From positions 3,508,068 through 3,572,067 of the forward strand of contig NC_053116.1 in NCBI RefSeq assembly GCF_010015445.1: DNA of 64,000 nt, given 5' to 3'. Position 1 is the stretch's first letter, and each line of letters begins with the position of its first letter. The notes beneath the pieces were generated by a model. The model saw only the letters and a list, made by a program, of their open reading frames with translations. It was not told where the DNA came from and did no database searches. The position numbers and the translations under genes are program-made. Of the stretch, positions 45,538-56,506 are shown in pieces. This stretch comes from Perca fluviatilis. Lineage: Eukaryota > Chordata > Actinopteri > Perciformes > Percidae.

Positions 45538-45927
45538 TGTCGAGGGGGCGGCAACATTAACTAGGAGATTGGGGGGGGAGGGGGTCTCAGCATGGGGTGA
45601 GAAGGAAGGTCAGGGAGACGGACAGATAGAAAGGTGAAGATCACAGGAGGGGGAGGGGAAGGAAAGGCCGGCCGATGTAGGTTCAGCGTGGCGCTGGCAT
45701 CCTGTTGTGCTCTCTGCACCGCAACGCGAGAAGAACCCGAAAAGCCATGGAGTAGCCGGGGAGCTTTGTATTCCAGGAGATCATGTAAAAAGCAGTCTGG
45801 ATCAAATAGCAGCCTGCTGGCTTTGAGGTAAGAGAGGGGAGGAGCAAAAGAGAGAGTGTGCAAGAGAACGGGAAGGGGGGGGTTGATGTGAAAGGGGAGA
45901 GGATTAACACTGATGTAAATAGAGGCG

Positions 45928-46023
<96 letters not shown>

Positions 46024-46780
46024 CTAGCAGGGACAGCCCTCCCTGCTTCATTAGTCAGCTCCTGAGGTAAAGCCCTGTCATCAGTCGGATCAGTGGAGCA
46101 GAACCACAGGCAGAGTCCTCATTGACTGAAATCCTGTCAGTCCTACAGTGTGGTTCTTGACACAGGCAGCCCCGAAGTGAAGATGAGGATGCCATCACCA
46201 TTTGTGACTCACGGAGTCTGTGACGCAGTCTTCTGGAATCACCGCCGTTTCCGCCCTGCCTCCTCCTTCAGTCCCCTTTTTCCTCACCTTTACTATAATT
46301 GCTAAATGGGGATGTAAAAGAGCTAGTTTCTCATCCTAGTCCCATGAAACCGGTAGACATGATGTGCAGAAGCCTTCACAGCAGCTGCAGCTTTTTGCAG
46401 GCTGATTTACAAGTATCATTCCTACGCAAAACATGAGGGCTAATCATAAACAGCTGTAATAAAAGAGAAAACAAATGAGTTCATGAATATCAATCTTAGT
46501 TTGATGCCCTCAATACAGATGGTATGGTAGAGGTTGGATTATTACCGATGCCACAGATTAATCTCAGAGTTTAAGACATTAGAATCACAGCATATGTAGG
46601 ATCTTAAGAATATTAGACTCAAAAATGCAATGATGGTCTGTAAGGCAGAATTACAATCAATAATACATAGCAGCATTTGCACTGTTCAGACTCTGCCGAA
46701 AGTAGTTTGAAAGTGGCGATAAAGGCAGAATCCTCAAGGTTAAAACAACTGCAAAATCGGCAATCAATATCACATATCAC
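45538..46780 (-). other. Upstream region of the LRRC38-like gene
   Basis: A G/A-rich plus strand (45560-45900) gives a pyrimidine-rich potential 5' UTR on the minus strand. No further coding exon was identified. A transcription start is not obvious. Confidence 0.35.
45931..46020 (+). repeat. (GT)45 microsatellite
   Basis: Uninterrupted GT repeat of 90 bp, about 400 bp upstream of the LRRC38-like start codon. Confidence 0.97.
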
Positions 46781-46820
46781 ATATCACAGCACTGGTGCGG
46801 TCATCCACGAATAATCACAA

Positions 46821-47108
46821 ATGAATAAAGCTTTCAGAGACTTTTATTCTAAACTTTATCAGACAGAAAGTGCCATAAACGAAATGGATATGGAATCTTT
46901 CCTTCAGGATATCTCCCTACCAACATTGAAAGAAGAGGAGAGAGAAAGTATAGAGGCACCTGTTACAGAACCAGAAATATTTTCTGCTTTGAAAGCCTTT
47001 CCAACAGGGAAAGCACCAGGTAACGATGGTTTCACCATAGAATTTTTTTTAAATGCTTCCAAAGTAATGTATCTCCACTGCTTACTCTGTTATTCAATGA
47101 TATATTAA
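46821..47108 (+). pseudogene. L1-Tx1 ORF2, RT N-terminal part
   Basis: An open piece of 95 codons with MNKAFRDFYSKLYQTES, LKEEERESIEAPVTEPEI and the KAPGNDGF signature that opens the RT domain of L1-type ORF2. It ends shortly before the L2 insertion; sequence to 47230 continues as PKPGKDHS-like residues in another frame. Confidence 0.75.
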
Positions 47109-47235
47109 CTAAGCATTCTATGCCACTGACTATGCGCCAAGCCACTACTTCTCTGCAGCCTAAGCCTGGTAAGGATCATTCTCAAATGACTAATTTATGC
47201 CCTATTAGTATGTTAAACAATGGAGACCGCCATTT

Positions 47236-48475
47236 CTAGGCAAGGCAAGGCAAGGCAGCTTTATTTATATAGCACATTTCAGCAACAAGGCAATTCAAAG
47301 TGCTTTACATAAAACATTAAAGAGCAGTTAGAACACAATTAAAAACAATTTAAAAACAATCAAAGTCAAGAATATTAAAACAAGAATAAAATTGATAGTG
47401 CAGTATAAGAATAAAAGTTACAGTGCAGTCTGAAGTGCATAAGAAATTAAAGTTAATAAAATAGATTATTTAAAGAAAAGCAACATCAAAAAGATAGGTC
47501 TTTAGCTTAGATTTAAAAGAACTGAGAGTTGCAGCGGACCTGCAGGTTTCTGGGAGTTTGTTCCAGATATGTGAAGCATAAAAACTGAACGCTGCTTCCC
47601 CCTGTTTAGTTCTGACTCTGGGAACAACAAGTAGACCTGTCCCAGACGACCTGAGAGGTCTGGGTGGCTCATAGTGTAGTAGCAGATCAGAAATGTATTT
47701 TGGCCCTAAACCGTTTAGTGATTTATAAACCAGTAAAAGTATTTTGAAATCAATTCTTTGAGGCACTTGAAGCCAGTGTAGTGACTTCAGTACTGGAGTG
47801 ATGTGATCCACTTTCCTGGTTTTAGTGAGGACTCGAGCAGCAGCGTTCTGAATCAGCTGCAGCTGTCTGATTGATTTTTTAGGGAGACCTGTAAAGACAC
47901 CGTTACAGTAGTCAAGTCTACTGAAGATAAAAGCATGGACAAGTTTTTCCAGATCCTGCTGAGACATAAGTCCTCTAACCCTTGATATATTTTTAAGGTG
48001 ATAATAGGCAGATTTTTTAATTATGTTAATGTGGCTGTTAAAATTTAGCTCTGAGTCCATGACTACACCAAGATTTCTGGCTTTGTCTGTTGTTTTTAAC
48101 ATTGTCGTTTGAAGCTGAGCTCTGACTTTCAATCGTTCCTCTTTTGCTCCAAAAACAACCACCTCCGTTTTTTCTTCATTTAATTTAAGAAAGTTCTGGC
48201 ACATCCAATCATTAATTTGTTCAATGCACATATTTAATTGTTGTATTGGGCTATAGTTCCCTGGCGATAAGGTTATGTAAATTTGTGTGTCATCTGCATA
48301 ACTATGGTAACTTATTTTGTTGTTTTCCATAATCTGAGCCAGTGGAAGCATGTAGATGTTGAACAGAAGAGGCCCCAGAACAGAGTATTGGGGAACTCCG
48401 CATGTCATATTTGTATGCTCAGATGTATAATTACCTATAGACACAAAGTAGTCCCTATTCATCATCAATATACAC
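47236..48475 (-). mobile_element. 5'-truncated L2-type LINE, minus strand
   Basis: The 332-codon frame 48468-47470 is uninterrupted. It starts inside RT (CGVPQYSVLGPLLFNIYMLP), carries YADD at 48300-48289, the NLGVVMDSELNFNSHI and SRLDYCNGVF post-RT blocks, and ends in the usual C-terminal HIWNKLPE-type segment. The 3' UTR ends at 47236 in AGGCAAGGC repeats (complement GCCTT), a tail distinct from that of the 34-kb L2. The lack of stops in 332 codons suggests a fairly young insertion into the L1-type element. A Tyr replaces the usual Gly in the conserved PQG turn. Confidence 0.88.
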
Positions 48476-48489
48476 TGATCAAGTAGGGT

Positions 48490-48892
48490 TTATTAAACTT
48501 CGACTTGCCTCTAACAATATGAGAAGACTCCTCCAGGTAATGGCGACAGCATCCAGCCATAGCCTGATGCTGGATGCTGAGAAAGCCTTAGAAAGGGTAG
48601 AATGGCAATACCTGTTTTATGCTCTGTTGAAATTATGTTTTGGACCTGTTATTATCAGCTGGGTGAAGGCCCTCTATATCAACCCTATTGATTCAATTAA
48701 AACTAACGGCATTATATCTGAACCTTTCCAACTCCTAAGCTCTACCCGGCAGGGTTGTCCTGCCTCACCATCCCTCTTCATTTTAGCCCTAGGACCTCTA
48801 GCATGTGCAATCCGTGCAGAGAGGAAAACCACTGGCATCAAAATTGGAGGTTGTGATTTTGAAGCCAATTTATTTGCTGATGATTTGTTAAC
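48490..48892 (+). pseudogene. L1-Tx1 ORF2, RT palm with FADD
   Basis: Contains the motif with catalytic Asp (LMLDAEKALERVEWQYLF), GCPASPSLFILALGPLA and L-F-A-D-D. The frame is cut by a hAT whose duplication TTTGTTAA starts at the last base of the FADD codons. Confidence 0.8.
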
Positions 48893-49913
48893 AGAGGTGT
48901 CAAGTAACAAAGTACAAATACTTTGTTACCTTACTTAAGTAGAAATTTTGGGTATCTATAAGTTACTGGAGTAATTATTTGACAGCAGACTTTTTACTTC
49001 TACTCCTTACATTTTCACGCAATTATCTGTACTTTCTACTCCTTACATTTTAAAAATAGCCTTGTTACTCCTATTTCAGTTCGGCTTGTTTTCATTCCGG
49101 CTTGTCATCGTTCAAAAAAACACACACACACACACACACACAAACAAAAAAAAACAACTATCCAGATAAATCGCGCCATCCCGATAGAGTGAATTTGATT
49201 GTGGTTGGATGAGAAGTATAAACATATACCATTCGACACCCTATTGGTTTGTACGCGATCCATCGCACCTGCACAGACCCGGTGCTAATACGGCAATACG
49301 GTTATCTACCGGACCGAATAGCAACGCGGATTTTGGTGCCTTATTTAGGTGCTACTTAAATGACTGCGCTTCTCTCTGATGCTCCGAAAACGGACTTTAG
49401 AGGGATCCGAAACATCGCCGCACAGGACGCAAGTTAACACTACACTACACTACAGCAGGTAACGTTAGCCTACCATTAGCTAGCAGCTGGAGTAAACACG
49501 GTTAAAATGCTGACAGCTAAACGGTGTAAAAGTGTGTCTGTATTTCACTGTAACACCAGACTGTAGCTGCCATGGTCTGAAAAACACAGAAGAGATGTGT
49601 CACCTTTTTCAGCCCTTCTGAGTTTGCAAGTATGATTTTAATATAACGTTATAGTCATTATGGCCTTTAGAAAACTGTTTTTTTGTGGAGGTGGGGTAGT
49701 GCACTATAGGCCCCTGTGGGGTGGGCTAAGCTTTTGTCCTTTTTTCCCCTTACATTACTTTTACTTTTATACTTTAAGTAGTTTTGAAACCAGTACTTTT
49801 ACACTTTTACTTGAGTAAAAAGCTTGAGTTGCTACTTCAACTACAACTCTTTTCAAACCCTAGTATCTATACTTATACTTGAGTAATGAATGTGAATACT
49901 TTTGACACAACTG
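48892..49913. mobile_element. 1.0-kb non-autonomous hAT element
   Basis: TTTGTTAA at 48884-48891 and 49914-49921 is a perfect 8-bp target duplication. The inverted ends are CAGAGGTGTCAAGTA and the complement of CAGTTGTGTCAAAAGTA, each followed by ACTT/AAGT-rich subterminal repeats. There is no transposase frame. A short (CA)n lies at 49120-49142. Confidence 0.88.
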
Positions 49914-50480
49914 TTTGTTAATAACATTATCACAACCACAACAGTCAATTACACGTGATGAAATTAGTTGAGAAGTTTGGAAAGTTTTTAGGATATAAGG
50001 TGAATTTCAATAAGAGCGAAGCCATCCCATGAAACCCCATGACCTATCCGTCACATCTTGGTTCTGCCCATGTTCAATGGAAACCATGAGATGTCTAGGA
50101 ATCAACATTAAGACTCCCATAGATGAGATTTTTGATTGAAATGGTCCTCTCCTTCTTAAGACTGTTGGATATGATATCAAGAGACAGACTGTCCTACACA
50201 TTTCATTATGGGGCAGAACAGAAGTCAATAAAATTTATATTTTACCAAGATTATTATTTCTTATATCAGCGATACCTCTTAAATTCCCACCTTACTGGTT
50301 CAAAGAAATTGACAATTTATTCACAGATTTCCTGGGTATGAATTAAAACCCAGAATCAGCTACAAAAGATTAACCAGACCTAGGAAAAGTGGTGCATGTT
50401 TTTTTCCCTATAATCTTGCTTATAATGCTAGGTTTCCTTTGTTATGGGCCTATACATGTAAGACTGAACTAGTAGTTGGA

Positions 50481-51966
50481 AATTTATTGAGGAAAACATT
50501 TTATCTGGAAACACTACAGGAAACTACCTTTATGTAATGTTGTCATGTTCAGGGTTAATACAACACTGTATGTATCAGAGCAGGACCCACACTGGAGGTT
50601 TTTGGAACATACTTGCATATAAAAATAAAAGTCTTGTATAGATAAATAGCGACTGCTTTTTTTAAACTTAATTTGTTTGTCTTAAACATAGCATAACTTT
50701 TGGGTGAATGGGGAAATGTATCTAAGTGATTTGTTTTCATATTTTGGGTTAGAAAAGTCTTAATCATGAAAAATTATAAGCCTAATGTATGTTTATCTGT
50801 ATAGTCCTAATCTCAATTTTACTCAGTTTTTTTAACCAAAGTGAGCTCATAACTGGTGTAAGCATAACTCCTGAACCTTTATTAATTATATACACAATAA
50901 ACTACCATCACTGTCCCCCTCATAACAAACTGTTTCGTGCAGGCTGCCACACATATTTGTGGACAAACAGCATGTAAACTTGGCTTGTTGGGTTACATTA
51001 AATACATTTTTAATGAACCTGTTTCATGAGTTATTTACAGTAATTTGGTTTGAATGTGCATGTGCATTTGGTCAGTGTAGAATCAATGGATTACTAATTC
51101 TAAATCCCTCAATCTTCTGTTTGCTAGTGACGTCAGGCAAGCAAAAAAAAATAAATATTACATAAATATCCTTAGAGTCTTACCAAATCATAGTCTCTGC
51201 TCTGAGAAAAGGATGACAACAGAAGTGCTCCCGCTCTGATCTCTATCATGTAAGAAAAGTAGGTCACACCAAGGGCCACGTTAGGAAGAGGCAGCTGACT
51301 ACACTGAAGTCAATCCAGTCACAATGACTGTCATTTCATAGGCTGGCTCATGAACAGCGCAGGGCTGGGCAGTGATGTTTAGGCGACCACAGTAGGAATG
51401 ACACCCACTGGCCCAAAACGATTCATTACATCAATCATTGCAAAAAGAACTGCTGTAAAATGGTGACTACATTCTTCACAGGCACCCAGACAGCATCCCT
51501 TCTTTCTCCTGCTGCTGGCAACCTGTTCTCTGGTGTCCTCTGCAAGAACTCAGGGGCCAAATCGCTGCTTTATCACCTCCTCCACGTTTGGCCAATGAGT
51601 TTGCTCATTCTGCTGGCAGTTGCAATGCTCTTCCTTCCAGGGAGACGGAGACAAGGCCCACTGAGCTTTAGATGGTAACTGCTGAGAAACCATCAGAAAA
51701 TAAGGTTTTATTTCTTTCATTTAAAGCACCGCCATGCTCTCTCTCTCTCTCACTCACCCAAAACACAGGTCTGCAGCCAGCAGTTCAGTGTGGCCCTGCC
51801 ATGCCCGGTCTCTCTTTCTCTCTCTTTTTTCAGAAGGCCGACAGCAAAGCCCAACTCTTTACTTTAATGTTCTCAATAAATCGATATGAGCGTACTTCTT
51901 TGTTTTATGAATGAAGGGTCGGCGAGTTGAAGCAGCCATGCTGTGTGTGTTTGACCAAGCAGCGAC
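50481..51966. other. No supported gene
   Basis: AT-rich sequence with short frames only (for example 51460-51678), none with recognisable domains. Confidence 0.4.
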
Positions 51967-52211
51967 ATGTTATTATGGAACCCACACAACTTCTAGGAAA
52001 GGCCCGCCCTTCAATAGCATTGACAAACTACTATTGGCCAGGCGTCCATGCTTACACAAAGTAACATAACCCGATTTGTTCAGGTCCTATCCCCTGACCA
52101 ATCGGCTATCCTAACCTTAACCACTGGAGGTCAATGCCTAACCCCAACCAATCAGGCTGCTTCGTAGGGCGGGCCTTTCCTAGAAGTTACGTGGGTTCCA
52201 TAATAACCCAT
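51967..52211. mobile_element. Palindromic MITE, 245 bp
   Basis: About 42-bp arms are nearly perfect complements (each with GTTATTATGGAACCCAC and CTTTCCTAGAAG-type words). CAGCGAC direct repeats at 51960-51966 and 52212-52218 suggest a 7-bp (possibly 8) target duplication. No coding content. Confidence 0.8.
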
Positions 52212-52410
52212 CAGCGACGGTCTGCAACCCCATCCTGAAGGTTCCTGCACTTTCATAAAGCACTACCCTCCGATCAAGGAACTTTATTTAGACCCTGGTC
52301 TCTGCAGTCGAAATGCAATAAGTACTTCAGAGGTTTCCTCAGCCACCAGTGTGTGAGTGTGTGTGTGAATGGTGCCTGTAACTTATACAAACACTTTGAG
52401 TAGTCATTAA

Positions 52411-53554
52411 AGAAGAAATCCGGCCAATTTTTACCTGAATCTTGATCGCAAGATGTCAACCGAGTACTGAGGATAGGGGTAAAAATGACGAAAATCGGTG
52501 CTAGCAAACTGAAGTTGCTGCAGCTAATGGCCAGAGCTCCCAGTTAGCTACAATGACAGTTGACACAAAATGCAATTGAAATTTCAACTCAGACATTGTG
52601 AGAAAACCGTTTAAATTCAAAGTTTGTACTGTCACCTACCTCGTTTTCCATCAGTTGCAACACTGAAAGCTGAAAGAGTCGATCACGGAGGTCATGCCTT
52701 CGTGACGAAAACTTGAAGTTTATTTCCCCCCCAAAAATAGGTAATTGAGCACTGTAGTGGTTATGACCATATCAGTGACTATGTAACTACCTGGAAATGG
52801 GCCAAATCATGTCTGTGGCTTGCACAGTAATAGCGTTACTGAAGGCTAGCTATAGCCTTGCGCTGAAGTCCCATGGGAATTCAGTTGTTGCAGGAAATGG
52901 TAAACAGTAGTGTGCAGATCGGAACATAGTGTGTGAAGAGTGAAGATCGGAGTTGTTCACAAGGAAAGAAGCTTGGAGTAAGAATAACTTGTGTTGATCT
53001 ACTGTGGAAAGAAATGGTTCGCATTTGTGCCTTTCCAAATTGTGGCAACAGAATGAGAAAATACAAGTACCTAAACTTTCATCGTCTACCTTTCCATGAC
53101 CATGAGATACTGCAGTTGTGGCTAGTTGTACTTCAGCTTGATGTGGAAACTCCCATACAACTACTACGCGATAAAGATCACCGCATTTGCAGCAAACATT
53201 TTGAGAAGGATGCCAAGAAAAATGCCAATCCGAGGATGAAGATTGCTGCAACCACTGTGGAGGTGATCTTATATTCATAACTTCATTTAGCTTCCTTTTG
53301 GGCACACATGGCTTGAGGAGGGTTTTGTTGTTGTCACAAAATTTTAATTGAATTTTGTGTCTGTTAAGAGGCGCAAAAGCACTCTTTAGAACATACCCCC
53401 ACAACTGTCATTTTAGCTAACTGGGAGCTCTGGCCATTAGCTGCAGCAACTCCAGTTTGCTAGCACCGATTTTGGCTTTTTTTTTTTTCCCCATCGACAG
53501 TACACGTGACATCTAGCGATCAAGATTCAAGTAAAAATCGGCCGGAATTCTCCT
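52411..53554 (+). mobile_element. Kolobok-like element with TTAA target site and THAP exon
   Basis: TTAA at 52407-52410 and 53555-53558 flank 142-bp imperfect inverted repeats (52411-52552 and 53413-53554) starting AGAAGAAATCCGGCC / AGGAGAATTCCGGCC. A THAP-domain frame lies between. TTAA duplication plus a THAP-bearing transposase is the published profile of the Kolobok superfamily; piggyBac shares TTAA but lacks THAP. The rest of the transposase is gone. Confidence 0.75.
53014..53280 (+). CDS. THAP-domain protein fragment from a Kolobok-like element
   Basis: From ATG 53014 the frame encodes MVRICAFPNCGNRM, then L-N-F-H-R-L-P-F-H and ICSKHFEKD. This gives the THAP zinc ligands C-x4-C ... C-x2-H, with the conserved Pro, Trp and Phe positions occupied. 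THAP domains bind specific DNA, in transposases usually the element's own ends. After about 75 residues the frame continues briefly to TAA; GTGATC at 53261 could be a decayed splice donor. There is no stop inside the domain. It could make a DNA-binding-only peptide, but it is more likely a leftover first exon. Confidence 0.6.
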   Translation: MVRICAFPNCGNRMRKYKYLNFHRLPFHDHEILQLWLVVLQLDVETPIQLLRDKDHRICSKHFEKDAKKNANPRMKIAATTVEVILYS

Positions 53555-53558
53555 TTAA

Positions 53559-53770
53559 GACTACAATACGATACAACTTAATTGTCAGTTCACACTGAAA
53601 TTCATTTTGCGTTCCTGAGCAGCTCCGCTCAAAAGAAGAAATAAAACAAGAAATACACACAGAGCTAGACAACAATTACACGTACAGTATAGTACCAAAA
53701 AAAATATAGAAAAGTGCTCTATAAATGCAGAACAAAATAAAAGCAGCTCACCTGGCTCTTCGCCCTGAAG
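53559..53770 (-). mobile_element. LINE 3'-end fragment, minus strand
   Basis: The complement ends in CTGACAATTAAGTTGTATCG-TATTGTA, a tail type of fish CR1/Rex-like LINEs. It directly abuts the TTAA of the Kolobok-like element. No ORF. Confidence 0.45.
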
Positions 53771-54330
53771 TCCATAGAGAGTCCATATATTTGGTGGAAA
53801 TTAAGCTTCTAGTTTTGATCCACATAACAATTTTAGTAGACAAATGGTAGGAGGACATTTGAAAAACTATCATGTCATATATTGAGTAATGTGTAAATGG
53901 AATTCACCCCTTCGACAGATTCATATGTATGGAATGTTGTATCGTGTGTATATCATATACTGTACATGTATATTTTCATTAGGTCAATGTGAGTTGTGTG
54001 CAGTTTGATTTGTCACAGTGCATGTTCTTATATGGGATGCTGGAGGAATGCTCGTGGGGATCCACATAAACAAGCATGCAGACATGTTGTCTCACCACTG
54101 CTGTCATAAGCAAAGCAGAATAAAATGCAATACATTATAAACATGAGCTTCATGAAAGTTGTTAAACAGTGACTCATTAAAATAGATGAATCTTGCTTAA
54201 TCTTCCCAACTGTGAACATATAGACAGAGACCAAACTTAAACCATGAATATAGTCTGTTCCAGGGGTCCCTGGTGTTTTAGGCCAGGGACCCCTAAGATG
54301 AAAGAGACACAGAGTAGGGACCCCCTAACA

Positions 54331-54665
54331 CAGGGGTCACCAACATGGTGCCCGCGGGCACCAGGTAGCCCCCAAGGACCACATGAGTAGCCCTCAGGCC
54401 TGTTCTAAAAATGAAAACTGAATATTGATATTATCTGTTTCCCACCTTGTTGTCATTGTTGATAATTATTGTGAGAAATCATTAACATGATCAGTGTCTT
54501 CACATAGATGAGTATCATTAATCATTAATAATCATATATAACTAAAGGCAAACTGAGCTTTTGTTGTAATTTGTTATTTCAGAAGAGTGTATCAAACTGG
54601 TAGCTCTTCGTATGACTCAGTACCCAGGAAGTAGCTCTCAGTTTTGAAAAGGTTGGTGACCCCTG
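54331..54665. mobile_element. 335-bp hAT-like MITE
   Basis: CCCTAACA at 54323-54330 and 54666-54673 is an 8-bp target duplication. Ends are CAGGGGTCACCAAC and its complement GTTGGTGACCCCTG, perfect 14-bp inverted repeats. It sits inside an older repeat whose head (AGGGGTCCCTGG) lies at 54261. Confidence 0.9.
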
Positions 54666-54673
54666 CCCTAACA

Positions 54674-55809
54674 CATATATTGTATACAATTGAGTAGCAT
54701 GTTAAACTAGGCAGAAGGGATGACATTTTTTTAAATGTATATATCATGTTTATGCATCATGTTTTAATGTTAAACATATAGTAAGCTTATCTTCAATGTG
54801 TAAATGTTTTTATTTTTCACAAATAGGACAATTTATCTTTGCTATAAAAAAATTTGAATTCATGTTAATGTATTTTTTCAGACTCATTTTAATTTTTGAA
54901 ATAAGAAACTTTCAAAAAATAATTTGGCGGCCTCTGAGGACGCCCTGTTGAAGATTTCTGGTCTGTTCCATTTCTGTAAAAATGAAAAAGGCTCTTTGTT
55001 TCTCTACTTCCCTCTGGTGTCCAAAGCATGCATGACAGTGTGAAACCCACAATGTGGTGAATGCATCTGGGTGTTCACTGGACAATCAGTGACAGTTTAT
55101 CTGTGTATCTATGCATTTGAATTGCACTGCCCTAAAGAACATATACAGTGTAGAATGGAATATGCCATCTTGTGTTGTGGTGTATTGTGTATGATGATCT
55201 CCACCATCTCAGGGAGGATTTGTCTAATCATAATCTGCTCATAATCCAAGCAGAACTCAATGAAGTCAGCTTGTGCTAAAGAATGAAATGCTACGTTTAC
55301 TGCATGTCACCATTGTTTTTTTTTATTGAAGACAATTGCTACAAAACTCAGTTTGTTGTGTTTTCTTTCTTTCATTTTCTTGCTTTTTACAAAATAAACG
55401 AATTAACAGTATTACAAGTAATTAAAACTAATACATCATTCACAGGTATACCATCAAATATACATTTATACAGAAAAACATAAAATAGAAAAACACAAGT
55501 CCCAGTGAAATCACAGTGGTAAGGGCTGAGAAGAGAGGAGTGTTTGGCTGTCGGGGACACCTCTGGAATCTAACATTGACCCCTGTGTCCCATGTGCTTT
55601 GGACCAAAAAGGGTCCAGGAAATATATTTAAAATTCCTGTCTACGCAGAATAGAAATGTTTTCAGGCAAAAAGGAAGGTTGTGCAGTAAAGGGAACAGGT
55701 ACTCCATAAAGCTGAAATATTGGACTTGACACTTAGCCATCACCTTCAGACTGTAGAACAACTGCTCTCCACTGTATATGGGGGTTGTGTCAATTGTACA
55801 CATAGTGGT
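54674..55809. other. No supported gene
   Basis: AT-rich, featureless to my reading apart from the flank of the older repeat around the 335-bp MITE. Confidence 0.4.
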
Positions 55810-55813
55810 TTAA

Positions 55814-56502
55814 AATGCTCATATTATCCTTTTTGGCTTTTTCCCTATCCTTTACTGTGTTATATATCTTTTTGTGCACGTTATAGGTTTACAAAGTGAA
55901 AAAGGCCAAAGTCCACCCCAAAGGAGCTTACCATCTCCAACAGAAAACAACAAACTGCTCCAAACAGCTCTATTGTAGTCCAGCCTTTACTTCAGAGACA
56001 AACGTGCATCACTCTGTAACACGCGTTATAATGCTCGGCTAGCTGCTAGCGTGGCACACCCTCATACTCAGCTTCTGACTGGCTAGTAGTCCTTACCTAG
56101 GTACTGTCAGGACACGCCCTCATACTCTGCTTCTGACTGGCTAGTAGTCCTTACCTAGGTACTGTCAGGACACGCCCTCATACTCTGCTTCTGACTGGCT
56201 AGTAGTCCTTACCTAGGTACTGTCAGGGCACGCCCTCATACTCTGCTTCTGACTGGCTAGTAGTCCTTACCTAGGTACTGCGCATGTGCGACTCCCAACA
56301 AAGATGGAATAGAAGTGAGATGCCTCACTCGGTAGCTAAAACAGAGAGCTCAACACACAGGGTGAAAAGAGGAGCTGCAGCAATGTGCAGTACAACAAAA
56401 ATATGGTGCTTTATGGTGCTTTTAAAATGAAACCATGTAAACCTATTCTGGTACAACCTCTAAATACAATTATGAACCTGAAAATGAGCAAATATGAGCA
56501 CT
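55814..56502. mobile_element. TTAA-flanked MITE with internal minisatellite
   Basis: TTAA at 55810-55813 and 56503-56506. The inverted ends are AATGCTCATATTAT and the complement of AGTGCTCATATTTG. It is a very common fish MITE, recognised from memory. TTAA target use points to piggyBac or Kolobok type. It is unusual in carrying four copies of a 58-bp segment (separate entry). Confidence 0.8.
56055..56280 (+). repeat. 58-bp minisatellite, 3.9 copies
   Basis: Units start at 56055, 56113, 56171 and 56229. Each has CCTCATACTC, CTTCTGACTGGCTAGTAGTC and CCTTACCTAGGTACTG. Only a few substitutions separate copies 2-4, so expansion is recent. Confidence 0.95.
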
Positions 56503-56506
56503 TTAA

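Larger units (their letters stand above)
46780..50480 (+). mobile_element. L1-Tx1-type LINE fragment interrupted by an L2 and a hAT
   Basis: Three plus-strand ORF2 pieces are in order. 46821-47108 has F-Y-S-K-L-Y and FPTGKAPGNDGF, the start of RT. 48490-48892 has DQVGFI, LMLDAEKALERVEW, a TRQGCPASP block and FADD at 48873-48884. 49950-50460 has FGKFLGYKVNFNKSEAIP and post-RT sequence. The gaps are filled by the opposite-strand L2 (47236-48475) and a hAT (48892-49913). The endonuclease part is absent. Point stops are present, so the copy is inactive. Confidence 0.8.

Noticed and set aside
45347..45637. Plus-strand frame over the LRRC38-like exon 1
   Set aside because: Antisense shadow of the LRR exon.
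45683..46051. 122-codon frame with poly-Thr-His upstream of the LRRC38-like gene
   Set aside because: Read-through of the (GT)45 repeat; no splice link to exon 1.
51460..51914. Two overlapping plus-strand frames of about 75 codons
   Set aside because: No domain, no splice sites and ordinary composition; chance frames.
52850..53404. 184-codon minus-strand frame
   Set aside because: Antisense shadow of the THAP exon and the right inverted arm of the Kolobok-like element.
52411..53554. P-element assignment for the THAP-bearing element
   Set aside because: P-type elements also carry THAP, but they make 8-bp duplications; the TTAA flanks and AGG-type ends fit Kolobok better.
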